DNA of 64,000 nt from Azolla caroliniana (lineage: Eukaryota > Polypodiophyta): assembly GCA_043228905.1 (NCBI GenBank), contig JBHGNT010000001.1, positions 29,946,001-30,010,000 on the forward strand. Reading direction: 5' to 3'. A program made the translations under genes and the position numbers. The first letter of the stretch is position 1. Every line of letters begins with the position of its first letter. The notes below the pieces were generated by a model. The model had not been told where the DNA came from and searched no databases. It saw only the letters and a program-made list of their open reading frames with translations. Shown here one piece after another: positions 60,793 to 64,000 of this stretch.

Positions 60793-63700
60793 ATCTGGAT
60801 TCTAAACAATAAACAAGCAAGAATACATGTTTTTTATAATCATGTATTCTACCAATATCTAGTAAGTGAAGGGAATCAATTAATGGCCCACATCTAATAT
60901 TTGGTATTATACTCTCTTAAGATTGAATTTTTTTTATACAAGTGTAATAATACCATCACATTTAACATTGTAGTATGAGGGGCATACCCTTGTAGAGGAA
61001 TTAGAGGAAAGGTAGGGATGTTAAGAAGAATTATTACCAATATGTAATAAAAGGAACTTTGTATATGCAAGTAGTGAGAATTCATAGTATGTAATCTATT
61101 GTTGCAAACTCTCATACATGTGATGAACAAAACATAATAGTTTTGCTCGCACTTATGACCCACAAACTTATTTGCAGGGAATGTTGTAATTGTAGCAGAA
61201 AACAATGTTTGGCTGGACAGAACCACAACATATATAGGATGCTTTTACTAATCCTTTCTTATGAAATTTCAAATTCCAAACAGTAAGCTATTATTCCAAA
61301 ATCTACCACCCAAAAGCATGAATATAAACAAATATAAATTCCACGATTCTCAATCCAAGATGAAGTGACTAAATGCATAGCATCCAATGTTACAAATTTA
61401 TATTTAGCTTATTTGATACACATTGAACTTGTGCTTTACTGAGCTAATCCACGCTCCAAGACAAATAAAGATGCCTAGAGAAATCATCCCGTTGTTCTAT
61501 CCTTCAAAGGATGAACATGTTGTATTATCCAAAATCTCAAATTTCAAGAACTTCAAAAGTGTCACGTAATTTCTGAGATAATCTTGCTTTTCTTGTTCTG
61601 TTCATAATTGAGATATAATTATCCTGTCAATCTGGCACATCACAAGCAAACATTCATATCCCAATAGAACCAGCCATTACTGCTTCCATCATTGAGAACT
61701 CTCGCCTGTTTTTTCTTGAGTTCTATCCTACTTCGTGACCCATTGAACAAGTCCATTATCATATGAGCCATAAAAAGGAGTATATGAGTAGCAGCGCCCC
61801 AAAATAGAAAAAGAGTTATGCTTCTTTCTGCATAATTGTTCAATGAAGCAAGCATGCTACACGTATTTAAGCGTGATGTGTATAAAACATAAGATCCCTC
61901 ATATACATAATTTGCAGTAAGCCTAATGGATTATACACAATACAGAATATGGGAAATGAAAAATGAAAAATATGTATGGAGGAGAGTACAAAGAAGTATC
62001 CCCCATAATTTCCAATAAGCCTAGGTATTATACACAGTATATGATATGGAACGAAAAATGATACCAGATGATTTTGAAAAAATATTGATGAAAATGAAAA
62101 CAATACAGTAGAAAATTCTAGCCTGAATAGTTGCTAATCTATCTATACACAATGATATGGATAATCATCAAATGACATGCCTGGAAAAACTGATATGAAA
62201 AAATCCCACATTGTATTAATGAGAAATAATTGTATTTAAGAGCATTATAAGAAAACATATTTTATTGAGCCTTAGCTTTTAAACACGTTGTTCCTTCTCT
62301 GAAATGAGATGTCTTAACTAGCTGTCAAATCATATCAGGAACCTGCAAAAGATAGTAAATACCATAAATCAATATTCAACAACAAGATAATTACTGAAGA
62401 AGAATTCACAGTATCAAGAAATGAAATGACTTAAGAATCATGACATATACTTTTCATGTCAATATTTACAAATCATTATGTAAAACAATTGAGCACAAAT
62501 GTATTTGCAAGAAGCTTTTGTTTGATGAAACAAATGCAAAACCAGATGATAGTAATGATCTAGTAATGGAGGCCAAATTTATCTCTGTAGGACTACGTAA
62601 TGTTGGGATATATGCAAATGATTATGTGCTCTTACAAATCATTTAAGTATGCTGAAAAGATAGGCAAATCACAACATAGTTTGATGGAGTAATGAAAGAA
62701 AAGTTACTGTAGAAATGAATATACGTTTCTGGTTGGATTGAACATTGTGACTTTGAAATGACATCAGTCGAATGGTTTACGACAAATAATTACACTTCCG
62801 AAATTATCATAACAGATGTATTCCCTCAGATATAAAAGCAGGCTTATAATATAAAGCTTGCAGAGTTTTCCATTGGATCATGAACCATGAAAAAGCTTAT
62901 CTTTTTCTAATTTTAGATCTAGGTTTTGCTCTAGGAATTCACCTTTGATGTTTCAACTGAAGAGTAGTCAAGATGAAATGAAGACTGCCGATATATGTTC
63001 AACTAAGAAGAGAGTCACAATAAAAATTTGACTCAAAGCTTGGGCCATGGACATAATCAGTAAGAATAACTTTGATTTACGATATTTGATTTAAATGCAT
63101 ATTAGAACACTGAATGCTCATCTATTGATAGTATTCACAAATCCGTGGGTTTACTTCCTTGTATCATTCATTTAGATCCTACCTTCAAATCTGGCTACTG
63201 AAACCATTAGTCATAATCAAACTTTGGTTACTTATAAAGCTTTGCAAATACAATTACTGTATTATATTGAATATTTTGGTTCCTATTAAGATTAGATTTC
63301 GAATGTTCCCAAAAAAGGCTATTTGGTTGAAATTTAGAAACTGTGTATTCCACATATTTCGATATCAACTTGTTTTAACTACAACAAGAAACGAATAGCC
63401 GTATAAAAGGAACCCTTACATGATAAGAAGACAAGAGGAAAGTTTTCTAATTTACAAAGACATTTTGTTTCAAGGATTGTGGCAACATTCTATTGCTCCT
63501 ATTTTATCTCTATTTCTTATGTTCCTCTAATTACAAAAATACTGTGAAGTTATCGAATTTCTCCACTTATTGGAGAGAGATTTTGTCAACAACAGCAACA
63601 GTAGCAAACTTATCATCATCTTCCACAACATGAAGATGAAGGTAAAAACCGCAGTTTTCGTTTGAGAGCACACACTACAGGAAAAAGGAACGAAATCACA

Positions 63701-63842
63701 AGAAGAAGGAGAAGAAAACAGTAAAAAAGAGTACGCATAAGGGAAGGAAATCCCAGTCAAAGGTAAAGGATGGGAAGAGAAGGCTTACATGATCAGATAG
63801 ACGAACGGAAAGATGAAGAAAGATCTTCTGTCTACTGTGCTT
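60793..63842 (-). other. Intergenic and probable 3' UTR with intron of the last gene
   Basis: A minus-strand donor (CTGATCAT|GTAAGCC, GT at 63788-63787) lies about 55 bp after the stop codon at 63843-63845, and a clean acceptor CTTTTGCAG| occurs near 62349, so the last gene may have a 3' UTR intron of about 1.4 kb. A frame at 61640-61855 has a hydrophobic stretch but is not recognised. The rest is AT-rich. Confidence 0.35.
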
Positions 63843-64000
63843 TCAAGGCATCTTGTCATAAGGATCATGGCGGCCGGTAACATTGCTCATCTTGAGGTCG
63901 AGGAGATACTTGTAGTTGTATTTGTCAGTGGTCCAGTAGCCATAGGGTTTGACAGGATGAGCCCATCCTTCCTTCACCTTCTCGCACTGTGCTTTCGTGG
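63843..64000 (-). CDS. C-terminal end of a small protein resembling a plant complex I subunit (P1, At1g67350 type); partial
   Basis: The final 51 codons and stop (TGA at 63843-63845) of a minus-strand gene whose 5' part is outside the window. Readable motifs are CEKVKEGWAHPVKPYGYW, TTDKYNYKYLLDLKMSN and the end VTGRHDPYDKMP. The pattern C-x-x-x-K-E-x-W-x-x-P-x-x-P-Y-G-[FY]-W followed by a terminal G-R-[RH]-D-P-Y-D matches my memory of the plant-specific mitochondrial complex I subunit encoded by Arabidopsis At1g67350. The match is from memory and over a short piece, so the assignment is tentative. The coding nature is supported by higher GC content than the flanks. Confidence 0.5.
   Translation of the reverse strand, partial: TKAQCEKVKEGWAHPVKPYGYWTTDKYNYKYLLDLKMSNVTGRHDPYDKMP

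Noticed and set aside
61640-61855. Minus-strand 71-codon frame with a hydrophobic segment
   Set aside because: Not recognised, no splice context linking it to the gene at 63843-64000, and it lies in what may be a 3' UTR intron or beyond.
1-64000. Search for CRISPR arrays, operons, integrons, prophage or bacterial defence systems
   Set aside because: The introns, codon context and gene families are those of a plant nuclear genome. None of the tandem repeats has the regular short repeat and unique spacer layout of CRISPR.

Overview
This is plant nuclear DNA, almost certainly from a seed plant. It has chloroplast-targeted photosystem I PsaG, a receptor-kinase-associated phosphatase, a trihelix/Myb-SANT-like factor and a WW-domain protein. 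The genes have GT-AG introns up to about 2.7 kb (one inferred 5' intron may reach 5.4 kb) and sit in AT-rich, repeat-rich intergenic DNA. The species cannot be named from sequence alone. I rebuilt exon chains by hand from splice phase; every multi-exon model below is in frame across all listed junctions.

Layout. 1-1686 (-): PHLOEM PROTEIN 2-LIKE A10-type membrane protein, 3' end beyond the window. 5424-5912 (-): PSAG, one exon. 8864-12338 (+): cwf21-domain splicing factor (CWC21/SRRM2 type), two exons. 16618-18880 (-): LENG1-like CIR-N-domain protein, three exons, convergent with the previous gene. 21283-24357 (+): possible small membrane-protein gene or first coding exon, weak. 31.0-37.8 kb (+): 5' leader exon and the coding exon of a trihelix-like factor. 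46088-49717 (+): WW-domain protein of CURLY FLAG LEAF1 type, two exons. 51472-58425 (-): kinase-associated protein phosphatase (KAPP) with signal anchor, FHA and PP2C domains, twelve exons resolved and a short terminal exon unresolved. 63843-64000 (-): 3' end of a small protein resembling a plant mitochondrial complex I subunit.

The spaces between genes hold small mobile elements with readable boundaries: a solo LTR with a perfect 5-bp target duplication (13539-13974); a 315-bp foldback element with a perfect 5-bp target duplication, whose two arms are both copies of the 3' half of that LTR, head to head (35734-36048); two hAT-type MITEs of one family, one with a perfect 8-bp target duplication (19485-19863) and one inside the WW-gene intron (47663-48057); two diverged copies of another MITE-like family (20929-21178, 60568-60792); and a decayed LINE reverse-transcriptase fragment. 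Many local direct duplications of 100-300 bp lie near or inside introns.

The genes do not form a pathway. Two are pre-mRNA-splicing or nuclear cofactors in convergent orientation. The most unusual object is the LTR-derived foldback element in the presumed 5' intron of the trihelix gene.
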